Below are positions 10,835-22,460 of a stretch of DNA of 64,000 bases, one piece after another. Origin of the DNA: Clonostachys chloroleuca (Eukaryota; Ascomycota; Sordariomycetes; Hypocreales; Bionectriaceae); assembly GCA_037952775.1 (NCBI GenBank), contig JBANAY010000003.1:620001-684000 (forward strand). The letters run 5' to 3'. A program made the position numbers and the translations under genes. The notes below the pieces were generated by a model. It saw only the letters and a list, made by a program, of their open reading frames with translations. It had not been told where the DNA came from and searched no databases. Position 1 is the first letter of the stretch. Each line of letters starts with the position of its first letter.

Positions 10835-12216
10835 TCAATCAGTGCCCTGAATTGCGTGGAGCTGCTGTGTATACCATTTCTATAAAACACAATTAGCATT
10901 CATCAATTTGTAGGAATCGCTCAATGCAACATCAACTACACCTACAATTTCATATCCGGCACCCACGGCTCTCGCACCGAACAGCTTGGCCAAGTAAGGT
11001 ACCTCGATTCTTTTGGCATATATTGTGGCGTCTTCATCGCTTAGCTCGGGGTTGAAGATGGTGTTTTGCGGGAGTGAAGGGTTAATTATCGCTGGACGAG
11101 CGATTCCGATGAGATCGCAAGCTCCCTCAGCCAGCGCGGCTTCCATCCCCTGCCGCGTACGAAAGCCGCCGGTGACCATCAGGATCATATCTGGGATCTT
11201 TGTCCTCAGCTCCCTGGCGAAATCCAGGAAGTAGGACTCACGGGCAGCGGTCCTTTTCGACTGCGTTTTAGGCCCCGTCATCATCTTTATATAATAATTA
11301 GTACCGCCATACTAGACGGTGAATCAAGATCAAGGTCATGGCCACTTACTAAGGGCTTCTCATACGATCCACCACTAATTTCCAAGAAATCCAGGCCAGT
11401 TTCTGCAATGAGAGACGCCTGCTCAAGGGCATCACTGAGCTCTGATCTGGACTCAGCGTTGCCGACCTCCTGGTGGTCTGTCGAATTGAGCTTGAGGCCA
11501 ACGCAGAATGTCGGCGGGACGGCTGCACGAATAGCCTTAAGGATATCGGCCACTATCTTGGTTCGAGCGGCAGGCGAGCCTCCGTAGGCATCTGTTCTCA
11601 AATTCGTCTTGGGTGACAGAAATTGGGAGAGCAGATAGCCATGCGCTGCATGCAGCTCGACTCCATCGAAACCAGCCTCGGCGGCGACAGTTGCGGCATA
11701 GACGAAGCGATCGACCACGTCCTCGATATCGATTTGGGTCATCTCCTTAGGCGTACCAAATAGACATGTCGAAGTGAGCCAGGATATGATGCCCGGTCCA
11801 AAGTTGAGTGGGACGGGACTTGGAGCTAGACTCTTATCCCAGAATGATTTTGTCCCTGCTCCTGGGGGAGACTGACGGCCAGGATGGTTCAACTGCAGGA
11901 GGGTTGGAGTTCCTTTGACCTTGCAAATCCTCGCAAGATCCTTGAATGTCTCGACCGTCGTCTCATGTGAACGCGTCTTATCAATGCTAACGTCGTAAGC
12001 CTGTCCAAGGTACCTCACATCTACTTGGACGTTACCGGACATAACCATACCCCAACCACCCGTAGCCCAGGCCGAGTACGCATTTTTGATCTGTGGTGTG
12101 GTCGGGAGACAGTTTGTGTCGGCCAGCTTCTCAGCCATGGCGGCCTTGACGAGGCGGTTCGGCAGCTGCAAGCCGCATGGAAGAATCAAAGGTTGGCCTA
12201 AATGAGATTTCGACAT
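10835..12216 (-). CDS. NADH:flavin oxidoreductase (Old Yellow Enzyme family)
   Basis: Three minus-strand exons, 12216-11350, 11284-10946 and 10879-10835, encode 416 aa. This is an FMN TIM barrel: PNRLVKAAMAEKLAD near residue 20, LLQLNHPGRQSP at the FMN/substrate face, and the family block FDGVELHAAHGYLLSQFLSP followed by N-x-RTDAYGGS. The C-terminal phosphate-binding part reads LMVTGGFRT...DLIGIARPAI. It would reduce activated C=C bonds with NAD(P)H. The first intron sits after SYEKPL and the next exon opens MMTGPKTQ. The second intron (10880-10945) is easily missed; it adds a 15-codon exon ending KWYTQQLHAIQGTD, which matches the usual helical C-terminus of this subfamily (GAGxE..WY..QI). 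Reading through would instead give a non-conserved tail. A Zn2Cys6 regulator and a BBE oxidase lie beyond a 3 kb gap. Confidence 0.93.
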
Positions 12217-15200
12217 TCTGTACGATTTTATGTTCTTGTTCTGATTTGATAGGATGATAGGATAGGGGAGGAGAGAGGAGTAGATATGGGCGATAATCTA
12301 GCAGAGATTTCAGCTCCCCTTTCCGTTATATAATGATTGCTCAGGTCATTGTCACTAGCTCTGCGGCCGCTGCTGATAAAGAGGCCTTCCTGGTGCCGGA
12401 TAGAGGCTAGAGATCCCAACTCGTTTTAGAAAATCCTATCTTTCGGTCATGGACGAATTCTAGAGACCGGAGACCTTTTACTCCACAATGCCAAGAGAAT
12501 AACTTTTGCTTATGAAGCAGGGGGATGACACCATGTCTAACCAAACGCAGCTAATCGTTAGTGAGCGTTTCTTACCACATCCACTGCCCTATGATCCATC
12601 ATTGGTGAAGCCGGGGATATCTGTATTTTCTGATCATCTTACTGTTGCAAGCCGCTTCCAGATGCCTTCAACTCGCCTTCCATCAAGACAAGGAAGCACT
12701 CCATCGCTACCAAGTGACTTTTCAGCCTGCTGCTGAACGAGGGATCGACATGGACGAATTCAAAGCCCGATCCCGTGCCCCACTCACATCCCGCAAAGAA
12801 GCCGAGGCATCTTTACGGACGGGTTCCCAATCAAGGCCGGGTTGAATTCCTTTGCAAGTAACGCTCTGCTAAATCTTTTAGCTTCCAGAATTGGGCTGTA
12901 CTAGTTTTTATATGATTTGTCAGTATCTGTTCGGGAAAATTACATATTCGAACCAGATTGAAGCGGTGGCCGGCAAGATTGATGTCCCACGCGATTCATT
13001 CGAAGATCAGATCAGCTCTCCAAAACGTTGAGTTCCTCCTCGCACATTTTCCTCTGTCACTACGCACTCCTAATACTGTGAAGTTCGAGGAAATCATGCG
13101 CCAAAAAAAAAACTTGCCAACCGTTGCTCTTTTACTTTAATTTACCTCTTGTTCGAAGTTCGCTCTCGTAAGCTCGGTTTGTGATGCTGCTTGGTTGAAT
13201 AAAGTCGCCTGCACTCAATACAGACTTGCGTAATCTTGCAAGACTTGCGGTAGTACAGAAGTTGCCATTGTAAAACTCGCGGGATTGTTGAAGTCCGTCT
13301 AATTGAATGGTATAAAAGCTCCAGATTATAAAATCGTCTTACCTTAGCGAGAAGTTGAATAATGTGCCCCGAGAGAAGAGTAGAGTTCTGTTGTACGAAA
13401 GAGAGTTCGAGTATAAAGTTAAAAACAACAATAGAAGATACCAGACCCTATAGCTCAACACAATGAATAATAGAGTTCTATTGTATAGTCCACACAAGAA
13501 TCTCGAATAGGAAATAAGCGGACGACTGAGGCGACCCAAAGAAGCCCATTCTATGTAGACCTACCCTAGAGCCTCAACGCTTCCTAGGTACCTTATGTCA
13601 GTGGTTGATTTTGGTCTCCTGCGCGCCCACCGTTGGGGCCTAACGAACAGCGACATCTCAATCTAGTGGGAAACTGAAGTTGTCTCCCGGATATGAGTGA
13701 TTCATGTTCCTTTGAAAGAGGAAAGTCTCGTGTCGTGGAAATACCTTCAGCCTAAACATTCAGTCGAGATGGCCAGAACAGGGCATCCTACTGTAGTCAA
13801 TCAATTGATTGTGAAATAAAACTTGTTGCAAGGAACTCCAACGGAAAGTCTTGTAAGTTCCGGCGATGAAAAATAGCCCGCGGTCATCAATCTACAGTTT
13901 TGTAGCCTACTTGATAGCATGTTGCCCGATTTCACTCACCTCTAAGTTCCTCTACGATCAAATGTCCCAGGACGTGGATTATCAAGAAATTGTTGTTACG
14001 CTGAAATACTGCATCTTTCGGTGCCCAAAGCCTGATGCTTGAGCCTAGGCGACATAATTGTTTCCGCAAGCTTATGAGTATGTGTATTCATTATTACATA
14101 GAGGTTGTGCTAGCTAACGGAGAAGCGTGCCTTTGACGTTTGGATGGAGATATAGGGTAGTTGATGTCATTCCCGTGTACTCAGGTGGGTGATACACGTG
14201 ACGCCCACCAAAAATATCTCCATGTTGACAAGCTTTTGTAGACCATGGCTCTACATAAGCGGAATAAATCCAGACGCAGCGAAGCCCTACGAAATCTATT
14301 ACATATCCAATCGGAGGATCCAAACTTGTATCGAGCTAAGCTCCTTCAAGTAAATCAAGATCACAGAAGAGGAAACTGAAGCTGACCATGGGGACATGAC
14401 TAGCGTCTTGGTCGTCCAGGGGCTGTACTAGAATGCAAGATCGATACTACATACCTAAGCTATGTCTTGTAAATTATCCCAGAGACCATGTGGCAGAGAT
14501 GCCAGTCTGAATATCTATACAATGTTTGGCTGCGTACTTCTGCTAAATCTTCACTGAGTGCCCCTAAGTGATCTGTTTTTGGTAAGCACTTCACATTGAT
14601 GAATGTGGTTTATGTGAGAGCTGGGTTTCAGGCTGGAAAGACCAGAAGATAATCTTTTTCAGATTATTTATCATAGCGACTTGCTCATGTAGACGTATAG
14701 AATTGTCAGGAACCATAGGCGATAATCTGGCGATATTTTATCCAATTTCTCGGCGGTTTCCCATTCCTTCGCTGAGGTGAGCGCAGGACTGGGGCGATGA
14801 CATACACTACGGATAAAGTGCCCAATCTGGGTAGGTTAAACGGGGGTGGTAAATGCCGACCGCTATTTTGAGCCCAGTTATGAGTCGAAGTGCCGATAAT
14901 ATTGGTCATCAACCAGTTTGGCTAAAATGTCATCGAGGTTTGAAGCTAAAAATCAGTCCAGGCATCCGTTCCGTGTGGTTGGCACAGCATTATTCGTCTC
15001 TTTTTGTTGCTTTCAAGGATCCGGTAGGGCCCCAAGACCGTATTTGAACCAATCTCCCGTACACACCATTTGGGATTGCATGGGGGTGAGCACTAGAACA
15101 TTCGTGCCTGGGTTTGAGAATAACGGGGCTGATCATGGATGAAAGACCAATCAGCTGAGTGCCGGCCTGAATACCGAAAATCGGGAGACGGGACCGAGCC

Positions 15201-15323
15201 CCTGTTCGTTTATTTTTTGACATTCATTCTTTCCTCTAGTCATCGACTGAACCATTTGCCGTCCTTCATGCACCGGCGATCGATGAATGAATTCCATAGC
15301 CCGAGGTTTAGATACAAGAAACA
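12217..15323. other. long gene-poor region
   Basis: 3.1 kb without a supportable gene. Between about 13280 and 13560 there are two near-copies of TAGAGTTCT(G/A)TTGTA about 90 bases apart and a TATAAAA-like stretch, which gives a faint LTR-like impression. No flanking direct repeat or coding remnant confirms a transposon. The rest has ordinary composition with only short unconnected ORFs. The right end holds the 5' flank of the Zn2Cys6 gene. Confidence 0.5.
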
Positions 15324-16993
15324 ATGCCCGGCACACTATCCTCAACGAGCTGCATGCCATGCAAAGTGCAGAAACGCAAGGTATGGAAAACCCATCTAAC
15401 AGTGACGCAGCTTGCTTTGGCAATGTGCTCCTAACCACAGTCAAATCCCAGTGTGACCAGACCTGGCCGGTTTGCAAAGCCTGCGAACGAAAGAACATCC
15501 AGTGTCCAGGGCCCAGCTCCTTGCTCAAATTTGTCTACGGAGGCCCACGTGCAGATCATAAGAGTTCTCGAGTAGAGCCTTTCTATCAAGGAACCGTCTC
15601 TGCATCAGATGTGGATGCACCGGCCGGTATCAAGGAAAAGAGGAAAGCCGTCTTCACCGGCAGGGGCTCAAGTAGACGCGTACACGGATACCAAAGTGCT
15701 TTCCGTTTAGCTCCGCGTCCTGTGCCAACGTCTCAAGCAGAGCGGATTGGATCGCAGCTGGTCGACCATCTTCAAAGCCGCCCAATTACTGATATGGTCT
15801 TGATGGGATTTCTTCCAGACCTACCTAGGTATCTACCGAGGAGCAAAACGTTACAGGACTCAGTGAGCCTGTTGTGTTTACTTTGGACTAACTGCCGCCG
15901 AGGCATTCCGGCTGTTTTATCCGTCGATATGCCTGAATATGGAAAGGCCATTGGGAGCCTGCGGCGTACCTTGGAAAGAAGCAAAAAGATGACCCTACAA
16001 ACCTTGGCGTCTGCGGCGATTTTGGGTCGCCTAGAGTACTCATTTCTACCATCCAGCGGTTTAATGAGGTTTGGGGTTCATCCCCGGGGAATTTCGATCA
16101 TGACGCAGCAACTAGGGCCGCCTGGTAGGGATGATGTAGTTTATGCGGCGATTTTAAGAGAGACATACAAAGTGTTGGTATGTGGAAGACCGTTTATCTA
16201 TGCCGAGTTTTCCGACCTAACAAGCACGTAGATTCCTTATTGGTTCTTCACCGGCGACAATGTCTTCTTGAATGAAAAGCAATGGAAACAACCGATCCAA
16301 AAGAACATTCTTCAAAAGATCGGATCCAGTAGTCTAGAACCCCACGAGTTCGCTGCCATGGAGGTAGCTGCACGCCATTTCGGCGGGATGTATGACCAAC
16401 TCTGCGAGTGCCATCGGATTAGATCAGAGCCACACCAGCCGGCAGCAATCGAGGATAGTCATGGCGCTATCAAATATGCCCGTGACCTTGAAGAGGCCGC
16501 CGCTGCAGCCAATACTGATCTTTTACGCGCTGCTATTCAATCCGGGGACGTGGAGGAGGTGGCCGACCAGAACTCGTTGCCCAAGACGAGCTACAAGATG
16601 TCCAACATCCACCTGGGTGAGATTCTACTTTTGTCGCTCCGGGTTCAGTTTCTCAATTTAAGGATTTACTACGACTGGGCTGTTTTGTATGACCTACCAC
16701 AAGCGGATGAATTGTACTCTAGACTCAGGGATCTTGCAGTCGAGTCGTGGAAGTACATCAGCTTTCTGCGCGGTATCGAGTTCTTTGACGCGACGATGCT
16801 GTCCCCCGCCTTGTGGCCATCTTTGGAGCTTGCGACTGAAGCTGAGAGGCAGTATTTGATGGATTTCTTTACAGAGATTGACAATTTCCGGCATACAACG
16901 CCAAAGGATAAAAAGGAAGAAGAGATGAGGATTCTATCATATACGGCTATCATCACGGGTCGCAAGAGTGCCAAGAACGACCCGAATAGTTGA
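15324..16993 (+). CDS. Zn(II)2Cys6 fungal transcription factor
   Basis: Three exons, 15324-15380, 15452-16177 and 16232-16993, encode 514 aa. The first intron falls inside the DNA-binding domain. After splicing, Cys10, 13, 20, 27, 30 and 37 give a perfect C-x2-C-x6-C-x6-C-x2-C-x6-C cluster with a basic patch (KVQKRK). The remaining ~470 residues are the helical fungal-specific middle domain (for example SLLCLLWTNCRRG, LEYSFLPSSG, IPYWFFTGDNVF across the second junction). Such proteins bind CGG-type half-sites and regulate nearby or pathway genes; the target is unknown. The upstream in-frame ORF from 15287 lacks the first two cysteines in frame, which supports the ATG at 15324. It lies 1.3 kb upstream of, and on the same strand as, the secreted FAD oxidase, so local regulation is possible but unproven. 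Confidence 0.9.
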
Positions 16994-18328
16994 AACAATA
17001 TCTATAACGAATGTGCCACAATTAGCGGCTCCCGAGCAGAATTTAAACTAAAGTATTCGTTAGTAGAGTATCGTGATAGTGTGCGTTGTGCTTTTTACTT
17101 ACGTGAATTGATTGCGGCTATACTTTTGAGAAGAGCTTTGGAAGATTGAAATATAAAGAAGTAAATGAAACTAAATATATCAAGCAAGTAACGCTGGCAA
17201 TAGATGATAGAAGCAGGCATCCCTTATTTTGCCTGGCATTTTGAACATAGGAATCTCTAGTAGTACCTAAAGAATTAAGGATAGGTCAGCCTTAAACTTG
17301 GATTTTGAAAACATTTCACCTCTATAAAATATATTGAAGGTAATCGATCGAGACATGTTGGCGGAGGGGCTGTCATGTGAATATAAGGTTTGTTCACTTA
17401 GAGCCTTGACTGTAGAAAGCTCTAGTGGCGCTCTATTTCTGATTACGATTATCTCATCTAATTTTAAGAATCATTGATCTCTAGGTTAGATGAATCATTT
17501 GATCTACGTTGCGGGTTGCTACGGTGCCAACTGGATCTCATTCTGACTGCGGATTCTTACCTATCATTATTCGGAGCTTTTATTCTTAGTAATTCCTAAG
17601 GAACTACATGGGTTGGGTGAGTCCTCTTGGTTGTTTCGTCATTATATTGACGGATTCGAAAGCTCCGTCACTCTTTTCATGAATTAGGACGCCCCAAGTT
17701 GGCATGCAGCTCGGCCCTGATTCCCCGCTGGGCAATATCTCCGCAGCTGTCAAGGATCACGAACGTAAAAAAAGTCCAATATTGGTCAATCATTTCCTTC
17801 CTAGGAAGGGACAGAGTATCTGCCTAATATCTCTACTAGCTGGCAAGTGACTCCCGCCCTCGTACATGTGCCATGCATATGCATCGCATGCTGCATACAT
17901 TTAGGAGGATTTCTATAGGCCAGTTGACCAACTTGCCAACCTGGGTTGGGTATCAACGGAACAGCTCAGCCAATATTTCCACAACCTCTATCCCTCTTTT
18001 AGCGGGGCTGGACTGAATTATCGGTTGTGATCCCTGAAGGCTGTAGCATGCATTTGTTGATCGTCATATCGCTACCACCCAGCCATATTTCATGACCCTT
18101 GTTTTGGTGTATCATTTCCTCTCCTGGATTGACCGCTCTAGGTCATGTCTTGTTAATGCCGAGGCCAAGATTGGTAGCGGGAAGATCGAAATCATCGCGA
18201 TGGTTGGAGAAGAATACGAAAGGATCGCTAGAAAAGATATCTAAGAGGACAGGCTCGCTGCAGGTTGAGTCCGCAGCTTCCGAGGCATCCAATCTTCATC
18301 CATAGCCAAGTTCAACAACACCGCCAGG
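16994..18328. other. intergenic, promoter region of FAD oxidase
   Basis: 1.3 kb, moderately AT-rich, between the regulator and the FAD oxidase on the same strand. It contains a perfect 12-bp palindrome, ATGCATATGCAT, at 17873-17884, with GCATGC just after it. No coding sequence is supportable; the ORF at 18099-18305 lacks a recognisable domain. Confidence 0.55.
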
Positions 18329-20059
18329 ATGGAGACTTCTTTTGTCTCCTTTTGGAGTCTCCTTAGTCTTGTCTCTTCTTTTGTCTTGCATGCCCAGGCA
18401 GCCCCAAGTCAGAATACTTTCGAAGTATGTGACACGCTCTACGCCTCGTATTCGCGGAACTTGGTTTGGGATCCACTGGGGCCAAATGCAAGCAAGACGG
18501 TTCTCAACTCGACTCTCTACTATGACACCAACGTCAACTATTGGAATCTTAGGAGCAAGCGCAACCGTGCTGCCTGTATCTTTTATCCGTCGAGTGCGGA
18601 AGAGGTATCCTTTGCGATCCAGACTCTCAACAAGTATCCCGACGTCCAATTTGCGCTGAAATGCTCTGGACACAATCCCAACCTTGGATTTTCTAGTGTA
18701 AATGAGGGTGTGCTTTTGGCATTCGACCCAAATTTCAAGTACTCTATCCCTTCAGAAGATGGTACACTGGTTAGAGTAGGTGCCGGTGCCAAATGGGAGG
18801 ATGTCTATGCTTCGCTCGACTCTCTAGGGAGAGCCGTAGTAGGGGGCAGACTTGGCAATGTCGGTGTGACTGGCTTCACCCTTGGCGGCGGTCTTTCGCA
18901 CCTTTCGCCTCAGTATGTAAGCCATCCCTTTTCTCATTCTCACAAACCATTTTGAAGCTAAATCTTTCGTCTCAGGGCCTGGCATGCGACAATGTGGTCA
19001 ACATCAAGTGCGTGTTAGCCAATGGTACGATCACCAACGTAAATGCCACATCACATCCTGAACTCTTCTTTGCACTGAAGGGAGGGGGCAACCAGTTTGC
19101 AGTCATCACTGAATTCACCTTTAAAACATACGAAGTCGGAGATAAGGGCCAAATTTGGGGTGGTATCCGTACGTATTCGGCTGATAAACATGCCGCTATT
19201 CTTTCAGCCATCTCAAATTTCACGGCAAACACCGAGGATGGAAAGGCTGCTCTTATTCCTACCTTCAATTTCTTCGGCCTACTAGGAGTCAACATTCCTG
19301 CCATCATCGTCTTCTACTTCTATGATGGACCCCAGATGCCTCAAGGTATCTTTGACGAACTCGACGCGATCCCAAATCTATACGACGGGACAAGGAAGAG
19401 GACAATCGCCAATCTTGTGCAAGATCTTTTCGCCGGCGACCTCGAAGGCCTTGGATTCCAAATCGCTTTCGGGTCGTTCCCTAACATGCCTATATCCGAT
19501 ATGTCATCCTTCCTGCAGGATCACTATGACGAAGCAAACGAGCTGGCCTCTAAGGCTGCGCTTGAGGATATCCTCGATTTCAGACTTTTGACATTTACAC
19601 TCCAACCATTTTCACGGCTGATATCCCAGGCATCGATTGATGCAGGCGGTAATGCTTTGGGAGTAACTCCCGAAGCTGGTGACAAGATATGGGTCGAATA
19701 TAACGTTGCCTGGGCCAGCCCGGCCTGCGATGAGGATTGCCCAGCCTTCGCCAAAACAGCTGCCGACACCTTCCAGCAGCTACACAAGACGAAATACTCT
19801 GGAATATATCCCACAAATTATAAATCAGGCGATCTGGAGTATCTGAGGTAGGCTCTGAATTAACATTCTTTGTGGTGGATCAATACTAACATTCGCATCT
19901 AGCTACAATCCACTTTTCATGAATGATGCTATCTCCGGTCAAGATGTACTCAAGAGCTACGGGGATGCTAACTACAACCGGCTGAAAAGCACGCATCTTG
20001 CGTATGACCCAGAAGGCCTCCTCAGCAGCAGGCAGAAAGGCTTCACTTTTACCCAGTAG
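18329..20059 (+). CDS. secreted FAD-linked oxidase (berberine bridge enzyme-like)
   Basis: Three exons, 18329-18916, 18976-19847 and 19903-20059, encode 538 aa. A signal peptide covers about residues 1-25 (ends HAQAAP). The FAD-binding PCMH/VAO fold is marked by ACIFYPSSAEEVSFAIQ, the KCSGHNPN segment (His115 is the likely covalent FAD attachment site), VRVGAGAKWEDVY and VGVTGFTLGGGLS. After the first intron come LACDNVVNIKCVLANG and LFFALKGGGNQFAVITEFTFK. The C-terminal exon has the BBE signature YGDANYNRLKSTHLAYDP. The second Cys attachment site of bicovalent BBEs is not obvious. These secreted or vesicular enzymes oxidise alcohols, sugars or secondary metabolites, using O2. Several N-x-S/T sites agree with secretion. 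It may be controlled by the Zn2Cys6 gene upstream; this is inference. Confidence 0.93.
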
Positions 20060-20888
20060 CAGGGCGTAGGCAGCTGTTGATAGTTTCCCATTCCTCCTAT
20101 ATAAGTACAGACTATGCAGCGAGCCAGGAATACTCTGTTCCCCTGTGGCATGTCTCGCATGAGTATTTGAAGAAATGAACCAAGAGAAGACAGCAAAGAG
20201 CCGAGAAGGGCTCCTACATCCAACAAGTAATTTTATATAGTACACGATCTCTGATTATTAAAGCAAGTTTCGATATTCTTGCTGTGGACCAAGGATTCAA
20301 GCATTCAATACACACCCATTTTGAGCCGCTACCCTCCAGTAATGTCACTCGGAACATTTCTAGTACTGACCGTTCCATTTACTTATTCGACGCGCTCTCC
20401 AAACTAAGAGGGCTGATTAGCCCGTCCCATGCTATTTCTTGGGGTGTCTCTGTCCCTCTACTGCAGTTTCGCCAAAGATTTAGGTTTCAAACTTACGCGA
20501 ATCGATGTCTAGGATTTGATACATCGCTGTGCTGACAATATTGCCTAGTATAACACATCGTTATCAAATAATGACAAAGGTAATGAATCAAGTTGAAACA
20601 CCACAAGCCTCGACCCAATAACATCAAAGTTATTGCGCTGCTTGCGCTACTATAGCTCGAAACTGCCGAGGCGCGGTAATGAACGAGTTGATCTCATTAA
20701 CTCAAGAGCGTTAAAATCGAATCGGGTTAAGACAACTACGGAGTTTGTTAATGAGCAGTTGTTCTATGGCCATGTCGATGATTGGCCCCTTCTGATTAAT
20801 CTGTAGCTTCCCCCAGTTCTCGTCATCTTCAAATTCTGATGCTTTGATTGTTTTCGCGGGATTCTTTTCGAAAGACCTGCTCCGTCAA
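20060..20888. other. intergenic, no gene seen
   Basis: 829 bases of 3' flank of the FAD oxidase and former 5' flank of the decayed GH16 gene. No coding or repeat feature can be supported. Confidence 0.55.
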
Positions 20889-21693
20889 ATGATCAGAGAC
20901 AAGGCTGCCTCTGCCTTACTCTTAGCAGCAAGTCTTCCATGGGGATTGAGCTCTCCTGTACATCATTCGCAGCCCCGGCTTGACTTTGCAGCTAGAGCCA
21001 AATTTTCGCATCAGAAGGTGTTTACCCTTACAAACAACATCATACTAGTGGGTCTGTATACCGCCGACAAAGGAGCAGATCCCAAAAGCGTATCAGTCAA
21101 GCATGGATACCTGGTCCTCACTGTTCCAGGCACTGACACGACTTGCTATAAGAAATACCAGTCAGAAGTAATCACGGCCGTAGACAACATATTCTATCAA
21201 GTGTGAGTACCGTCGTAATCTTCACTGAGACTCCTGGTGTTGTGACAGTATGTTGTGGGCACACTTAGATTCACCCGGTGATTTTCTTATAATAACTATT
21301 TAATGAATGTTATTTTATAAATCTGACTCCCAAGAGACGGATATCAAATGGCTTTCTGACCGGAACAACAGATCGAACAATGACACACATCATATTCGGT
21401 TTACAAACCAGGATAATTATGGCGACGGCAAGGCCACAACTCCTAAAGTGAAGCCGCCTAGAAATCCTACGAGGGAAGAGCACGAGTACCGCATTGACTG
21501 GACAGAAGAGGGTGTTAAATAGTTCATTGATGGTGTAACGCGGGCGGAATCGACCACAGATGCCCCAAAGTCCCAGGTAGTTGGCTCTGGAATAACTGGT
21601 ATAATGGCAACATCAATTGGTCGGCTGGACCTCCGGCTTCAAAGGCCGTGCTGAGAATCAAATCAATCAACATCTATTACAACTCTGCATGAG
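20889..21693 (+). pseudogene. decayed GH16-type endo-beta-glucanase
   Basis: The remains of a secreted glycoside hydrolase family 16 (concanavalin-like) gene. It opens with a signal peptide (MIRDKAASALLLAASLPWG), then VSVKHGYLVLTVPG and SEVITAVDNIFYQ. A TGA at 21204-21206 ends the frame, but family-like sequence (STVVIFTETPGVV) continues in another frame. The active-site region reads SQETDIKWLSD: GH16 normally has E-x-D-x-E, so the second glutamate, the general acid/base, is a lysine here. HEYRIDWTEEGVK is followed by an in-frame TAG at 21520-21522, then FIDGVTRAEST. Near 21565 the frame changes again to reach WLWNNWYNGNINWSAGPPA and the C-terminus at the TGA 21691-21693. The expected intron near 21240-21306 lacks a clear acceptor. 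Two frame changes, a stop and an active-site substitution make this a pseudogene. Confidence 0.88.
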
Positions 21694-22460
21694 ATTCCAG
21701 GGTGAAAATGAACAAGTTTATTTAAAGTGGATGGATCCAAGTTGGATTTAAGTAAACCGTCTCTGGGACTTTATTTCAATGTTCAATGTACTCCCCTGGC
21801 TTGATTCATATTTGTTGTTGGCCAGTCACCCTGGCACTTCAGATACAAAATAATGGCGTGTTTGCTTTGTGCATTTCATGAATACTCATGTTATAAAGAA
21901 GGTAAAGCTATCACGTACTTCAAAAACCCAGTTTGAGCAATAAGAGAGTTGCCAACAAGCTCGACCGAGTTTCCTAATTGTATAGAGGAAGTTGCTAAAT
22001 GAGTTTTGTTATGTGCTGAACAACAGTTACCTCTTAGATGACTATGGGGGTGATCTCAATCCTGAATGTATACCCATGTGCTAAGTGCCCTGTTCACGTG
22101 GGGACACTAATAATAGTAAATTCTGACACCAGGAGGTCCAGATGCATATGCCAGCTGTCATGCCTTTGTCCTACAGAATAGCGAGACTTGCAGGGCATTG
22201 CCTCTTGCTTCAGGTGAGTTTGAAAGCCTTGGGTTCGCCCCTTAGAGAGCTTTAATCGTGACCTCCTCTCTGAATGCGATCATGCACTTCATTCCTCTCC
22301 AGAATAACGGCACATTCACAAAAGAAAAATCCATATCTTTCTGTATTACTAGTATAATCACATATGATTTGAGACAGCTGGCTCCAAGCTTGGGGGCTAT
22401 TCCTAGGTATTTATCACCCCTCTCTCTTCTTAGCCGATCGCTGAAACTCCTTGCGCTGAT
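21694..22460. other. intergenic, no gene seen
   Basis: 767 bases between the GH16 relic and the 3' end of the convergent rhodopsin-domain gene. Nothing beyond short ORFs is visible. Confidence 0.55.
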
